Assembly: GCA_946407065.1 (NCBI GenBank)
Contig: CAMJMQ010000013.1
Span: 1 to 64,000 of the forward strand
DNA from: an uncultured Clostridia bacterium
GTDB lineage: Bacteria > Bacillota > Clostridia > Oscillospirales > Acutalibacteraceae
Direction: 5' to 3'
Length of the DNA: 64,000 nucleotides
This document shows, piece after piece, positions 1 to 7,670 of this stretch; position 1 is the stretch's first letter; each line of letters starts with the position of its first letter. The position numbers and the translations under genes are program-made. The notes beneath the pieces were generated by a model. The model made no database searches, had not been told where the DNA came from, and was given only the letters and a program-made list of their open reading frames with translations.

Positions 1-63
1 CGCCTTGCTCTGCGAAATTTCTCGCTAACAAATTTGTTAAAGCGTTTAATGGATAACTTAGTA
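1..63 (-). repeat. Partial copy of MITE-like family C, cut by window edge
   Basis: Positions 1-53 are, in reverse complement, identical to the left half of the complete element at 7421-7577. The terminal sequence reading TACTAAGTTATCC lies at about 51-63. The rest of the element lies outside the window. Confidence 0.75.
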
Positions 64-174
64 TTAGTGAAAGTTTATTGATTATCGTTTATAAAATGTT
101 AATACATTCATCTTGTATTTGGTTTTTTGATAGTATATAATACATTTGTATCAATCCTGGATTGGAGGAATATG

Positions 175-2295
175 ATGAAAAGAAAAATCGTCAGCATCAT
201 CCTGTCGCTTGCTCTCATCCTATCGGTCTGCGGAGTCGGCTGCATCGGCGCTTCTGCAGAGGATGACGTCGCCACGATCACGGTCGGCGGCAAGACCATC
301 ACCGCTAAGGTAGGCGAGTACATCGAATACAGCATTGCGTTCCGCACCACGGGGGACAGCATCACAACGGCACAGATCGAGCTGCCGATCGACTTTACGG
401 CGCTCAGCGGCTACAGTCAGGACGAGCTCGGCACCCATATCGAGCGCATCGCGCCTACGACAGCGAGCTCTTCTGTCGTCAAACGCTTTGACACCCCCAA
501 CACCTTCGGGCTCACCGGCTATGTCATGAATTTCGCGAACACCAACGGCTATTCCTTCAACTCCCAGAAAACCGTGATGAAGCTGCTCTTCGGCGTTGAA
601 AAGGCAGGATCGTATCAACTCGCCGCAAAGGTCAGATATGTGAACGATATCTATGACAAGGTCGTCATCGACAACGACTACACTCGACATGACGCCCGCT
701 TCAGCTATGTCGAGAGCGTCGCCGAGGCGGAGCTCGAGACACCTCAGCCGAAAGCCGCCACCTATGCGGGCGGTATGAGGATCGCATGGGATCCCGTCCC
801 CGGCGCCAAGCTCTACCGCGTCTATGTCAAAACAGAGAACAACGGCTGGGCGAGGATCGCGGAAACCGATCAGACCTCCTACATCGATCCCGATGTGATT
901 TCCGGCAAGCGCTATACCTACACGGTGCGCTGTATGTCGCCGGACGGCTCCCGCTTTATCAGCGACTATGACCGAAACGGCGCGTCGGCAGTTTACTACA
1001 CCGCTCCCATCCTGCGGCTGAGCAACGCGGAGGACAGCGTAGTGATCAACTGGGACGCTGTGCCTCAGGCGGCATCCTACCGCGTCTATTATCGCGGCAG
1101 TAACGGCTGGACAAAGCTCACCGATACCACGGACACCTCGGCGGTTGATCGCGATGTCGATTCCGGAACGCGTTACACCTACACCATCCGCGCCATGGAT
1201 GAAAACGGCGATCATCTGAGCTGGTTCTATCCGGACGGTTTCTCGATCACCTTCCTGTCCGCGCCCCAATTCAGCTTATCCAATGCCGCCGACGGTGTGC
1301 AGATCAGCTGGGACAAGGTCGAGGGCGCCGAGAAATACCGCTTATACTACTACGGCAGCCGTGGCTGGACAAAGCTCGCCGAAACCACCAACAACGCCTT
1401 CATCGATACCGACGTCAGCTCCAACCACACCTATACCTACACCGTGCGCTGTATCAATGAGGACGGCACCGCCTTCACCAGCGATTACCGCCCCGGCAAG
1501 AGCATCAAGTATTATGCCGCGCCCAAGCTGACCCTCTCTAATGAAGAGGACGGCGTCCGGATCAAGTGGGGCGCTGTCGCGGGCTCTTCCAAGTACCGCG
1601 TCTACTACAAGGGCAGAAACGGCTGGACAAAGCTCACCGATACCACCGGCACTTCCGTGCTCGATGAAGATGTAGCTTCCGGCACTAACTACACCTACAC
1701 CATCCGCGCGATGGACAGCAGCAACAACCACCTGAGCTGGTATTATACCGACGGCTTCCGCATCCAGTTCATCCGCGCGCCCGAGTTCAGCGTATCCAAT
1801 GAAGCTGACGGCGTCAAGATCAGTTGGGACAAGGTAGGCGGCGCCAAGAAATACCGCATTTTCTACTACGGCTCCCGTGACTGGACGAGGATGGTCGACA
1901 CCACTGAGACCTCCTACATCGATAAGGACGTCAGCTCCAACTACAACTACACCTACACCGTGCGCTGTATCACCGAGGACGGCTCCGCCTATACCAGCGA
2001 CTTCCGCTCCGGCAAGAGCGTCAAATATGTCGAGGCGCCCAAGCTGACGCTCTCCAACACCTCAAACGGCGTATCGATCAAATGGAACGCCGTCGCGGGT
2101 GCGTCCAAATACCGCGTCTACTACAAGGGCAGGAACGGCTGGACGAAGCTCACCGATTCCACCGGCACCTCTTTTGTCGACACCGACGTCGCGGACGGCA
2201 CATCCTACACCTACACCATCCGCGCGATGGACAGTAGCAATAATCATCTGAGCTGGTTCTACACCGACGGCTTTACCATCACCTATCACAAATAA
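175..2295 (+). CDS. Secreted protein with cohesin-like domain and six fibronectin type III repeats
   Basis: About 706 residues. GGAGG at 164-168 sits 6 nt before ATG 175, so that start is preferred over ATG 172. A lysine-rich signal peptide (MKRKIVSIILSLALILSV) is followed, after ASA, by a beta-rich domain of roughly 150 residues. That domain resembles cohesin-like domains of ruminococcal surface proteins (VGEYIEYSIAF at its start, VMKLLFGVEKAG near its end). Six fibronectin-III-like units follow, from about 736, 1003, 1261, 1519, 1777 and 2035; the last four are exactly 258 bp apart. Units alternate between two types (DGTAFTSDYR and NNHLSWFYTDGF), giving a 172-residue super-repeat. No dockerin, sortase motif or enzyme domain is visible. 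It is probably a secreted binding or scaffold protein; the substrate is unknown. The cohesin assignment is by resemblance only. Confidence 0.85.
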   Translation: MKRKIVSIILSLALILSVCGVGCIGASAEDDVATITVGGKTITAKVGEYIEYSIAFRTTGDSITTAQIELPIDFTALSGYSQDELGTHIERIAPTTASSSVVKRFDTPNTFGLTGYVMNFANTNGYSFNSQKTVMKLLFGVEKAGSYQLAAKVRYVNDIYDKVVIDNDYTRHDARFSYVESVAEAELETPQPKAATYAGGMRIAWDPVPGAKLYRVYVKTENNGWARIAETDQTSYIDPDVISGKRYTYTVRCMSPDGSRFISDYDRNGASAVYYTAPILRLSNAEDSVVINWDAVPQAASYRVYYRGSNGWTKLTDTTDTSAVDRDVDSGTRYTYTIRAMDENGDHLSWFYPDGFSITFLSAPQFSLSNAADGVQISWDKVEGAEKYRLYYYGSRGWTKLAETTNNAFIDTDVSSNHTYTYTVRCINEDGTAFTSDYRPGKSIKYYAAPKLTLSNEEDGVRIKWGAVAGSSKYRVYYKGRNGWTKLTDTTGTSVLDEDVASGTNYTYTIRAMDSSNNHLSWYYTDGFRIQFIRAPEFSVSNEADGVKISWDKVGGAKKYRIFYYGSRDWTRMVDTTETSYIDKDVSSNYNYTYTVRCITEDGSAYTSDFRSGKSVKYVEAPKLTLSNTSNGVSIKWNAVAGASKYRVYYKGRNGWTKLTDSTGTSFVDTDVADGTSYTYTIRAMDSSNNHLSWFYTDGFTITYHK
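736..2292 (+). repeat. Intragenic tandem repeats, six units of about 258 bp
   Basis: Unit boundaries at 1261, 1519, 1777 and 2035 each begin with the codons GCG CCC, exactly 258 bp apart. Units 2, 4 and 6 resemble each other more than their neighbours, as do units 1, 3 and 5. Units 4 and 6 are nearly identical in protein sequence. This pattern indicates duplication of two-unit (516 bp) blocks. Confidence 0.9.
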
Positions 2296-2307
2296 GCACG
2301 ACGATCA

Positions 2308-2346
2308 AAAAGCACTTCCGAGCGATTTCGGAAGTGCTTTTGTTTT
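2308..2346 (+). terminator. Rho-independent terminator after the fibronectin-repeat gene
   Basis: AAAAGCACTTCCG pairs with CGGAAGTGCTTTT (13 bp stem), followed by a T-rich tract, 13 bases after the stop codon. Confidence 0.85.
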
Positions 2347-2352
2347 ACGATT

Positions 2353-2910
2353 CTATCGATATCCCGCGCGTGCCATGATCAGATTGCCGTTGTCCTTGAG
2401 CCAGCGGTTCCAGCGATCATACTCCGGGTACACGGCGTATACCCGCTCATAAAACCGCGCGCTGTGGTTCATCTCGAACAGGTGACACAGCTCGTGCACC
2501 ACCACGCTGTCGAGCACCTCGGGCGGGGTGAGCAGCAACAGGATGTTGAAGTTCAGATTCTTCTTTGCCGAACAGCTCCCCCAGCGGGTCTTTTGGCACC
2601 GCAGGGTGATTCTGCCGTAGTGCGCTCCCATGAGCCGCGCATAATACGCAACGCGCTCGGGGATGACTTTTTTCGCCATCTGCGAGAGCACCCGCAGCTC
2701 CTCTTCACTGAGCCGCGGCACGGATTGCTCCATCGCTTTGCGCTCGGCGATCTGCCGGCGCTTTTTGACGATCCACGCCTCATGCTTTTTGACGAATGCG
2801 TCCGCCTCGCGCTTTGTCGTGCGATTCGGCGCGCGGACGATCAGCCCATCCTCTTTGACCTCCAGAGAAATGGTTTTTCGGCGTGATTTGATCAGGGTAT
2901 ATTCTATCAT
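2353..2910 (-). CDS. YgjP/SprT-like zinc metallopeptidase (DUF45, M48-type motif)
   Basis: About 185 residues. The conserved protein starts at MIEYTLIKSRRK (ATG at 2910). Upstream in-frame codons lie inside a repeat element, so a longer start is unlikely. The motif VVHELCHLFEMNH gives the HExxH zinc ligands; the preceding TRWGSCSAKKNLNFN block is typical of the DUF45/YgjP family. Function in the family is poorly defined (putative zinc-dependent protease). The gene follows the cysteine protease gene on the same strand, with a 162-bp MITE filling nearly all of the gap and ending 9 bp before the start. No convincing Shine-Dalgarno sequence remains, so the insertion may have altered its translation. 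Confidence 0.85.
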   Translation of the reverse strand: MIEYTLIKSRRKTISLEVKEDGLIVRAPNRTTKREADAFVKKHEAWIVKKRRQIAERKAMEQSVPRLSEEELRVLSQMAKKVIPERVAYYARLMGAHYGRITLRCQKTRWGSCSAKKNLNFNILLLLTPPEVLDSVVVHELCHLFEMNHSARFYERVYAVYPEYDRWNRWLKDNGNLIMARAGYR

Positions 2911-2919
2911 CGGTTCATC

Positions 2920-3081
2920 AAAAGGGCACTCATACTGATTGATATCATTAAGTAAAGAAGGCTCCTTTTGGTAAAAGGAGCTGTCCCCAAATGGGGACTG
3001 AGGAATTGTATCAATTGACCGAGCGTTAGCGAGATACATTTTCCTTAACTTAATGATATTGCTCCGTATGAGTGCCCTTTT
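2920..3081. repeat. MITE-like element, family A (complete copy)
   Basis: A 162-bp element with terminal inverted repeats. The left end AAAAGGGCACTCATAC (2920-2935) is matched by the reverse complement of 3066-3081. The similarity continues inward through ATATCATTAAGT(T)AAG on both sides. The interior holds two short hairpins (CTCCTTTTGGTAAAAGGAG and TCCCCAAATGGGGA) and GAATTGTATCAAT. No coding capacity. Related sequence occurs at 18421-18495 and 51417-51839. Confidence 0.8.
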
Positions 3082-3093
3082 CCTTTCATAGGA

Positions 3094-4809
3094 TCAGTCA
3101 TAAAAGCGTGTGTCGTCTATGGGATAGGGAATCTCCATATTGGTCAGATAGCGCATAATCAGCGTCGCATCCGGCAGATCCAGATCGCCGCTTTGGTTGA
3201 CGTCACTGCGTTGGGCGATCCGGTCATCGGCGGTTTCGACATGCGCCAAAATGCGCTGTATCTTTGTCGCGTCGGTGATATCGACACTGTCATCATTATT
3301 TGTATCGCCGAGCAGATATTGTTCTCTGACCTTGAAGTTGATGCTGCGCGTATTATTAAAATAGTAGGCTTCCGCCGTTTGGTGGTTCATATTAAACGAA
3401 GCGGTGATGGTATAATCGCCGACAGGCAGCTTTTTATGGAAGCTCTCTTTATCATACCGTATTCCCGCGGAAGAAGGGATCGTCAGATCTTTGCTATAGG
3501 TAAAGACCTTTGCATATATCTCATTGTCCTGCGCGTCTTTCACCGAGATCCGCAAAGAGATCTTGCCGACATAATCCGCTTTGGCGGTATTCATCATATA
3601 CGGCTGATAATAGATCGTCGCGTCCGGGGAGAACACGGTGACAGTACTTTCATCCTCAAGGTCGTCTGTCAAAACGAACGGATCCAACGTGATATCGGGG
3701 CTGTTGATCATATCCAAGGTTGCGTCGGGATCGGTTTCAAAAGGTATCTCCTCACTGAACGGTATGACCGTGACCGCGGAGGTGATCAGCGCGACCTGTC
3801 GATCGGTGATACGGAACCGATAGGTGTCGAGCCCTTCCTGCACCTCCGGCTCCAGCGTAAATAAGCTCATCACATCATCTGCATCGCGTCGGTCAGCGTC
3901 TAACGGTACATCCATCTTATCAGAATCGGAATCCGTGACCAGAACACTCTTGTAAAAATCCTTCGATGTTTCAGGGTAACGAACATCGGTCACAAAGCCC
4001 CAGCAGGTGACCGCGTGACCGCCCTCAAACCCTTCGCTGCCGTAGATATCCAAACTCAGGGATGCACCGTATCCGGTTTTCAGCCTGTCAAAAACAGTCG
4101 CCAATTGCTCGGCAGCGTTCTGTCGCAGATTAAACTCTTCTACCAGATCGTTGTAGTGGTACTGCGGCAGATACTTGCCGGTACCCTCACGAGGCTGTGC
4201 CAGCTCGGGCGTGGATATGCCGTTGATGAACCAACCTGTCGCAAACTTGACGTTTCCTCCTTTATTCTCAAACGCATCAATAAACACCTCAAACAGATCG
4301 TCAGAGCTGTCAAAGTCCGCCTGCGCCGCCCAGCCGGTGTAGGTCAAAAGGTTAGCGGTCGTCGCCGCCCAGCACATGTTGTCATCCCCATCGCCCGGTT
4401 CGGTCTTTTCCGCGTCGATAAAGCCGAGATTTTTCAGATCAAAATTTTCGCCCTCAGCATAGCTTGCGATGATCGCCTGACGGATCTCGCTGACATTGTC
4501 CTGCGTCAAGCCTGTCAGATACACCTGATAGCTGCTTTCGGGAATCATAAAATCGGCGGTATAGTATTCGTTCGCTGTGTCATCCAGCGCCGCCGTCACG
4601 CCCGGCTCTTTGACGCGCGTCACCTCGAGCAGGGGTTCGCCGTCGTCCACGATGGTGTAGCTGTCGGCGTCGGGCACGGTATCCGCGTCGATCATATCGA
4701 TATCGATGACCTGTTCCGCGTCGGGTATTTCCTGCGCATAGACAGCGGTCGATGCCATCATACTCATCATCAATAATACACTCAGTGAAGCCGCGATCGC
4801 TTTTTTCAT
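3094..4809 (-). CDS. Secreted IdeS/Mac-like cysteine protease with C-terminal dockerin
   Basis: 571 residues from the ATG at 4809 (AAAGGA 8 nt upstream; a second ATG at 4818 lacks spacing). A signal peptide ends near VYAQ. The central domain resembles the IdeS/Mac-1 family (peptidase C66): DDNMCWAATTANLL carries the putative catalytic Cys (about residue 146 from this start), GFEGGHAVTCWGF the His (about 265) and VTDSDSD the Asp (about 293). A beta-rich domain of about 130 residues follows (DYTITASFNMNHQTAEAYYF). The C-terminus is a type-I dockerin with two calcium-loop repeats (DTNNDDSVDITDATKIQR and DVNQSGDLDLPDATLIMR). IdeS enzymes of streptococci cleave IgG; the substrate here is unknown. 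The dockerin suggests docking onto a cohesin scaffold outside the cell. The fold assignment rests on motifs only. Confidence 0.78.
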   Translation of the reverse strand: MKKAIAASLSVLLMMSMMASTAVYAQEIPDAEQVIDIDMIDADTVPDADSYTIVDDGEPLLEVTRVKEPGVTAALDDTANEYYTADFMIPESSYQVYLTGLTQDNVSEIRQAIIASYAEGENFDLKNLGFIDAEKTEPGDGDDNMCWAATTANLLTYTGWAAQADFDSSDDLFEVFIDAFENKGGNVKFATGWFINGISTPELAQPREGTGKYLPQYHYNDLVEEFNLRQNAAEQLATVFDRLKTGYGASLSLDIYGSEGFEGGHAVTCWGFVTDVRYPETSKDFYKSVLVTDSDSDKMDVPLDADRRDADDVMSLFTLEPEVQEGLDTYRFRITDRQVALITSAVTVIPFSEEIPFETDPDATLDMINSPDITLDPFVLTDDLEDESTVTVFSPDATIYYQPYMMNTAKADYVGKISLRISVKDAQDNEIYAKVFTYSKDLTIPSSAGIRYDKESFHKKLPVGDYTITASFNMNHQTAEAYYFNNTRSINFKVREQYLLGDTNNDDSVDITDATKIQRILAHVETADDRIAQRSDVNQSGDLDLPDATLIMRYLTNMEIPYPIDDTRFYD

Positions 4810-4833
4810 ATTACTCATCCTTTAATAAAGTCG

Positions 4834-4859
4834 GCGGGACACTGCTATAGGTATCCCGC
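4834..4859 (-). terminator. Possible terminator hairpin after pyruvate kinase
   Basis: GCGGGA and TCCCGC form an inverted repeat between the pyruvate kinase stop and the protease start, both on the minus strand. The stem is short and the T-tract poor, so read-through is possible. Confidence 0.35.
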
Positions 4860-4882
4860 GCTTTTGTATGATCAATTCAAAA

Positions 4883-6310
4883 TCAGACGATACGGATGTT
4901 CAGCGTATCGGTGCCGGAGGTCGGCACGGTCTTGTTGGAGCTGATGATCACGACGGTATCGCCCTTCTCGACTATGCCGGTATGCAGCGCCTTTTCGACC
5001 GCCTGCAGGGTGATCTCGTCGGAGGTCTTTTTCTCCTTGCCCAGTACCGGCACAACACCCCAGCTCAGGCACAGCTTGCGGCATACCTGCTCGCCGGTGA
5101 CGACCGCGATGATCGGGCAGCGCGGACGGCAGCGTGCCATCGCGCGCGCCACGGCGCCGGTCTTGCTCTCGGCGATGATCGCCTTGGCGCCGATGTTCTC
5201 GGCGACGGTCTTAGCCGCCTCACAGATATTCTCGCGGAACGCGGACATATCGGTGTGTGTCGCCGACGCGCCGCGCAGCAGCATCAGATCCTCGTGCTTC
5301 TCCGCCTCGGTGCAAATATCGTTGAGCGCCTCGACCGACTCCACGGGATACATACCCGCCGCGCTCTCGCCGGAGAGCATCACGGCGGAGGTGCCGTCAT
5401 ATACCGCGTTGGCAACGTCAGAGATCTCAGCACGGGTAGGACGAATGTTGGTGGTCATGCTGTCGAGCATCTGGGTCGCGGTGACGACATATTTGCCCGC
5501 CAACACGCACTTGCGAATGATCATCTTCTGGATCTCGGGCAGCTTGATGAACGGGATCTCCACGCCCATGTCACCGCGGGCTACCATCACACCGTTAGAA
5601 ACGTCGATGATACGGTCGATGTCGTCCACACCGCTCTGGTTCTCGATCTTAGAGATGATCTCAACATCCTCATAGCCGAGGCTGTCGATATAGTCGCGCA
5701 ACTTGATGACGTCGTCCGCCGAACGGACGAAGGAAGCCGCGATCACATTCACGCCCATCTTCAGACCAAACTCGATATCGGCACGGTCCTTTTGGCTGAT
5801 ATACGGCATATTGATCGAATAACCGGGGATATTGATGCTCTTGCGGTTCGACAATCTGCCGCCGGTGAGGATACGGGTGACGATGCAATCCTCCTCCACC
5901 GCCTCGACTCTCGCGGAGATCTTGCCGTCATCGAAGAGGATCACTCTGCCGATACTGGTGTTGTCGCGGCGGAAGGTATCGATCAGCTTCGGGTACGAGA
6001 GCGAAACGCCCTCGCTGTCGCCGTGCCCCTCGGTCGCGTACAGGCGATATTCCTGCCCCTCGTCGAGCATCACGGCGCCGTCCTCAAAGGTGCCGACACG
6101 AATCTCGGGACCCTTGGTGTCGAGCAGGAGCGCAACCGTCTGTCCGCTCTTGGCGATCGCCTTCTTCACGGTGTTGAAGCGCTTTTCCATCTCGCCATAC
6201 TCACCGTGTGACATGTTGAAGCGCGCAACGTTCATGCCTGCGTCGATCATCTTCAACAATGTCTCGACGTTATCGCACGCGGGACCGATCGTGCACACAA
6301 TCTTGGTCAT
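4883..6310 (-). CDS. pyk: Pyruvate kinase
   Basis: 475 residues, the normal length for a pyruvate kinase without the extra C-terminal PEP-utiliser domain found in bacilli. It converts phosphoenolpyruvate and ADP to pyruvate and ATP. Family signatures: N-terminal TKIVCTIGPACDN, the NVARFNMSHG loop, LLDTKGPEIRVG, the KIENQ signature around the active-site Lys, and MVARGDMGVE with VVTATQMLDSM. The start is fixed by alignment to MTKIVCTIGP. Upstream is only a distant G-rich sequence (GGGGG, about 13 nt away), so translation initiation is atypical. It has its own promoter at 6361-6389. Confidence 0.97.
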   Translation of the reverse strand: MTKIVCTIGPACDNVETLLKMIDAGMNVARFNMSHGEYGEMEKRFNTVKKAIAKSGQTVALLLDTKGPEIRVGTFEDGAVMLDEGQEYRLYATEGHGDSEGVSLSYPKLIDTFRRDNTSIGRVILFDDGKISARVEAVEEDCIVTRILTGGRLSNRKSINIPGYSINMPYISQKDRADIEFGLKMGVNVIAASFVRSADDVIKLRDYIDSLGYEDVEIISKIENQSGVDDIDRIIDVSNGVMVARGDMGVEIPFIKLPEIQKMIIRKCVLAGKYVVTATQMLDSMTTNIRPTRAEISDVANAVYDGTSAVMLSGESAAGMYPVESVEALNDICTEAEKHEDLMLLRGASATHTDMSAFRENICEAAKTVAENIGAKAIIAESKTGAVARAMARCRPRCPIIAVVTGEQVCRKLCLSWGVVPVLGKEKKTSDEITLQAVEKALHTGIVEKGDTVVIISSNKTVPTSGTDTLNIRIV

Positions 6311-6360
6311 TCTAATGATAAAACCCCCAGTTATGTTGATAATAGTTATTCATTATCACT

Positions 6361-6389
6361 ATAATAACAGTAAAACCAAGGGAAGTAAA
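6361..6389 (-). promoter_or_regulatory. Sigma-A promoter of pyruvate kinase
   Basis: On the minus strand TTTACT (6384-6389), 17-nt spacer, TATTAT (6361-6366). This predicts a start near 6354 and a leader of about 44 nt. Confidence 0.6.
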
Positions 6390-6438
6390 GGGTTTTTTCT
6401 GTTTTTTTTGCACGACTTTTACCTGATGATAAAATGAA

Positions 6439-6470
6439 ACGGAGGAAAACGAATTATGGTTCTCCTCCGT
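6439..6470 (-). terminator. Terminator after the EamA transporter gene
   Basis: ACGGAGGA (6439-6446) pairs with TCCTCCGT (6463-6470), just past the stop codon at 6476. T-rich sequence lies on both sides. Confidence 0.7.
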
Positions 6471-6475
6471 CGTTT

Positions 6476-7381
6476 TTATTCACTTGTTTTTGTCGGTCGA
6501 TTCACCAGTACGATCCCCACCGCGGTGAGGATGATGCTGACGATATACAGCGGCTCAAGGATCTGATCCTCGCCGAGGATGATGAACGACCACAGCGCAC
6601 CTGTGACGGGGATCAGCATATTGAACACCAATATCTGACCTGCCTCATGCAGGACGAGCAGCGCCGTCCACAGCGTGAATGCCGCCGCGGAGACAAAGGC
6701 GAGGAACAGCACGATCCCGACGCTCTGCCATGTCAGCGGAAAACATCCGCCCATGAAGAGCGCGATCAGCAGGATCACCAGACCGCCGAAGCTGAGCTGA
6801 TAGACGGTGCTCTCATAAACGATGCCCTTTGACACACGCTTGCCGACAAAGGAACCTGCCGTATTCAGCAGCATGGAGATCAGCACCAACCCCTCTCCCA
6901 TGAACGAAAAGCCGTCCAGCGCAGTGTTGTTTACGAGGAAGATCCCCGTCATGCCGATCAGTACGCCGACGACCTTCCACACTGTCAGGCGTTCGCCCTT
7001 AAAAAACAGCGGCGCGAATAATACGGCAAAGAATGCCGAAGCCGCCGTGATGATCGAGGTCTTGGTTGCCGTGGTGTTGGCTACGCCGATATAGTTGAGG
7101 ATGTACATCAACCCCGTCTGCAAAAAGCCGTAGAGCAGCACGCCGCCGACACGCTCCCCGGGTACGGTCGGTACGCGTCGGTTCTTGCACCACGTAAAGA
7201 CGAGCACCATCAGCCCTGCCAGCACAAAGCGCACGCCCGCGAACATCAGCTTATCCGCAATCGAGGTGATGTGAAGCACCCCATATCCGTATTTGATGAC
7301 CGGGTACGCCGAGCCCCACAGCACGGTACACAGCACCGCCGCGAGCATGGCGACCCATTTTCGTTTTAATATGTTTTGCAT
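6476..7381 (-). CDS. EamA/DMT-family transporter
   Basis: 301 residues made of about ten hydrophobic helices in two five-helix halves, as in EamA drug/metabolite transporters. Recognisable pieces are VLWGSAYPVIKYGYG in helix 1, TSIITAASAFFAVLFAPLFF in the first half, and a C-terminal EPLYIVSIILTAVGIVLVNR. The substrate cannot be read from sequence. The start at 7381 lacks a clear Shine-Dalgarno sequence but matches the usual family N-terminus. Upstream is a MITE-like repeat. Confidence 0.85.
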   Translation of the reverse strand: MQNILKRKWVAMLAAVLCTVLWGSAYPVIKYGYGVLHITSIADKLMFAGVRFVLAGLMVLVFTWCKNRRVPTVPGERVGGVLLYGFLQTGLMYILNYIGVANTTATKTSIITAASAFFAVLFAPLFFKGERLTVWKVVGVLIGMTGIFLVNNTALDGFSFMGEGLVLISMLLNTAGSFVGKRVSKGIVYESTVYQLSFGGLVILLIALFMGGCFPLTWQSVGIVLFLAFVSAAAFTLWTALLVLHEAGQILVFNMLIPVTGALWSFIILGEDQILEPLYIVSIILTAVGIVLVNRPTKTSE

Positions 7382-7420
7382 AGTTGGTTATGATACTGCT
7401 CTTTCATTTTAATCGGTTGA

Positions 7421-7577
7421 TACTAAGTATCCATTAAACGCTTTAACAAATTTGTTAGCGAGAAATTTCGCAGAGCAAGGCGGAGGACGCAGGCATACTG
7501 GCGTATGTCAAGGACGACAACACCGCTATGCGGAATTTAACGCAATAAATGTTAATGTGTTTTAATGATACTTAGTA
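7421..7577. repeat. MITE-like element, family C (complete copy)
   Basis: 157 bp with imperfect terminal inverted repeats: TACTAAGTATCCATTAAA at the left and the reverse complement of TTTAATGATACTTAGTA at the right. It is flanked on both sides by TGA, a possible 3-bp target duplication. Positions 7432-7484 match the window start (1-53, inverted) exactly. There is no coding capacity. Confidence 0.75.
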
Positions 7578-7578
7578 T

Positions 7579-7624
7579 GAGATTGCCACATCGCTGAACA
7601 CGCGTGTTCGCTCCTCGCAATGAC
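7579..7624. repeat. GAGATTGCC/CGCAATGAC palindromic repeat, copy 1
   Basis: Outer GAGATTGCCAC and CTCGCAATGAC enclose the perfect palindrome GAACACGCGTGTTC. The same outer sequences recur at 9627, 19206, 31897 and 62687. Confidence 0.7.
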
Positions 7625-7640
7625 AATTCTATAACAAACA

Positions 7641-7663
7641 GAGCCGCGGTATCCCCACGGCTC
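7641..7663 (-). terminator. Terminator after citrate synthase
   Basis: GAGCCG and CGGCTC pair around a short loop, immediately downstream of the minus-strand stop at 7671. The sequence after the stem reads TGTTTGTT on the minus strand. Confidence 0.5.
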
Positions 7664-7670
7664 CAAACGT

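Noticed and set aside
220..1269. Long open frame antisense to the fibronectin-repeat gene
   Set aside because: No ribosome binding site or recognisable domain; composition is the expected mirror of a GC-rich gene.
736..2292. Regular repeats considered as a CRISPR or satellite array
   Set aside because: The repeats are 258-bp codon-aligned fibronectin-III units inside one open reading frame.
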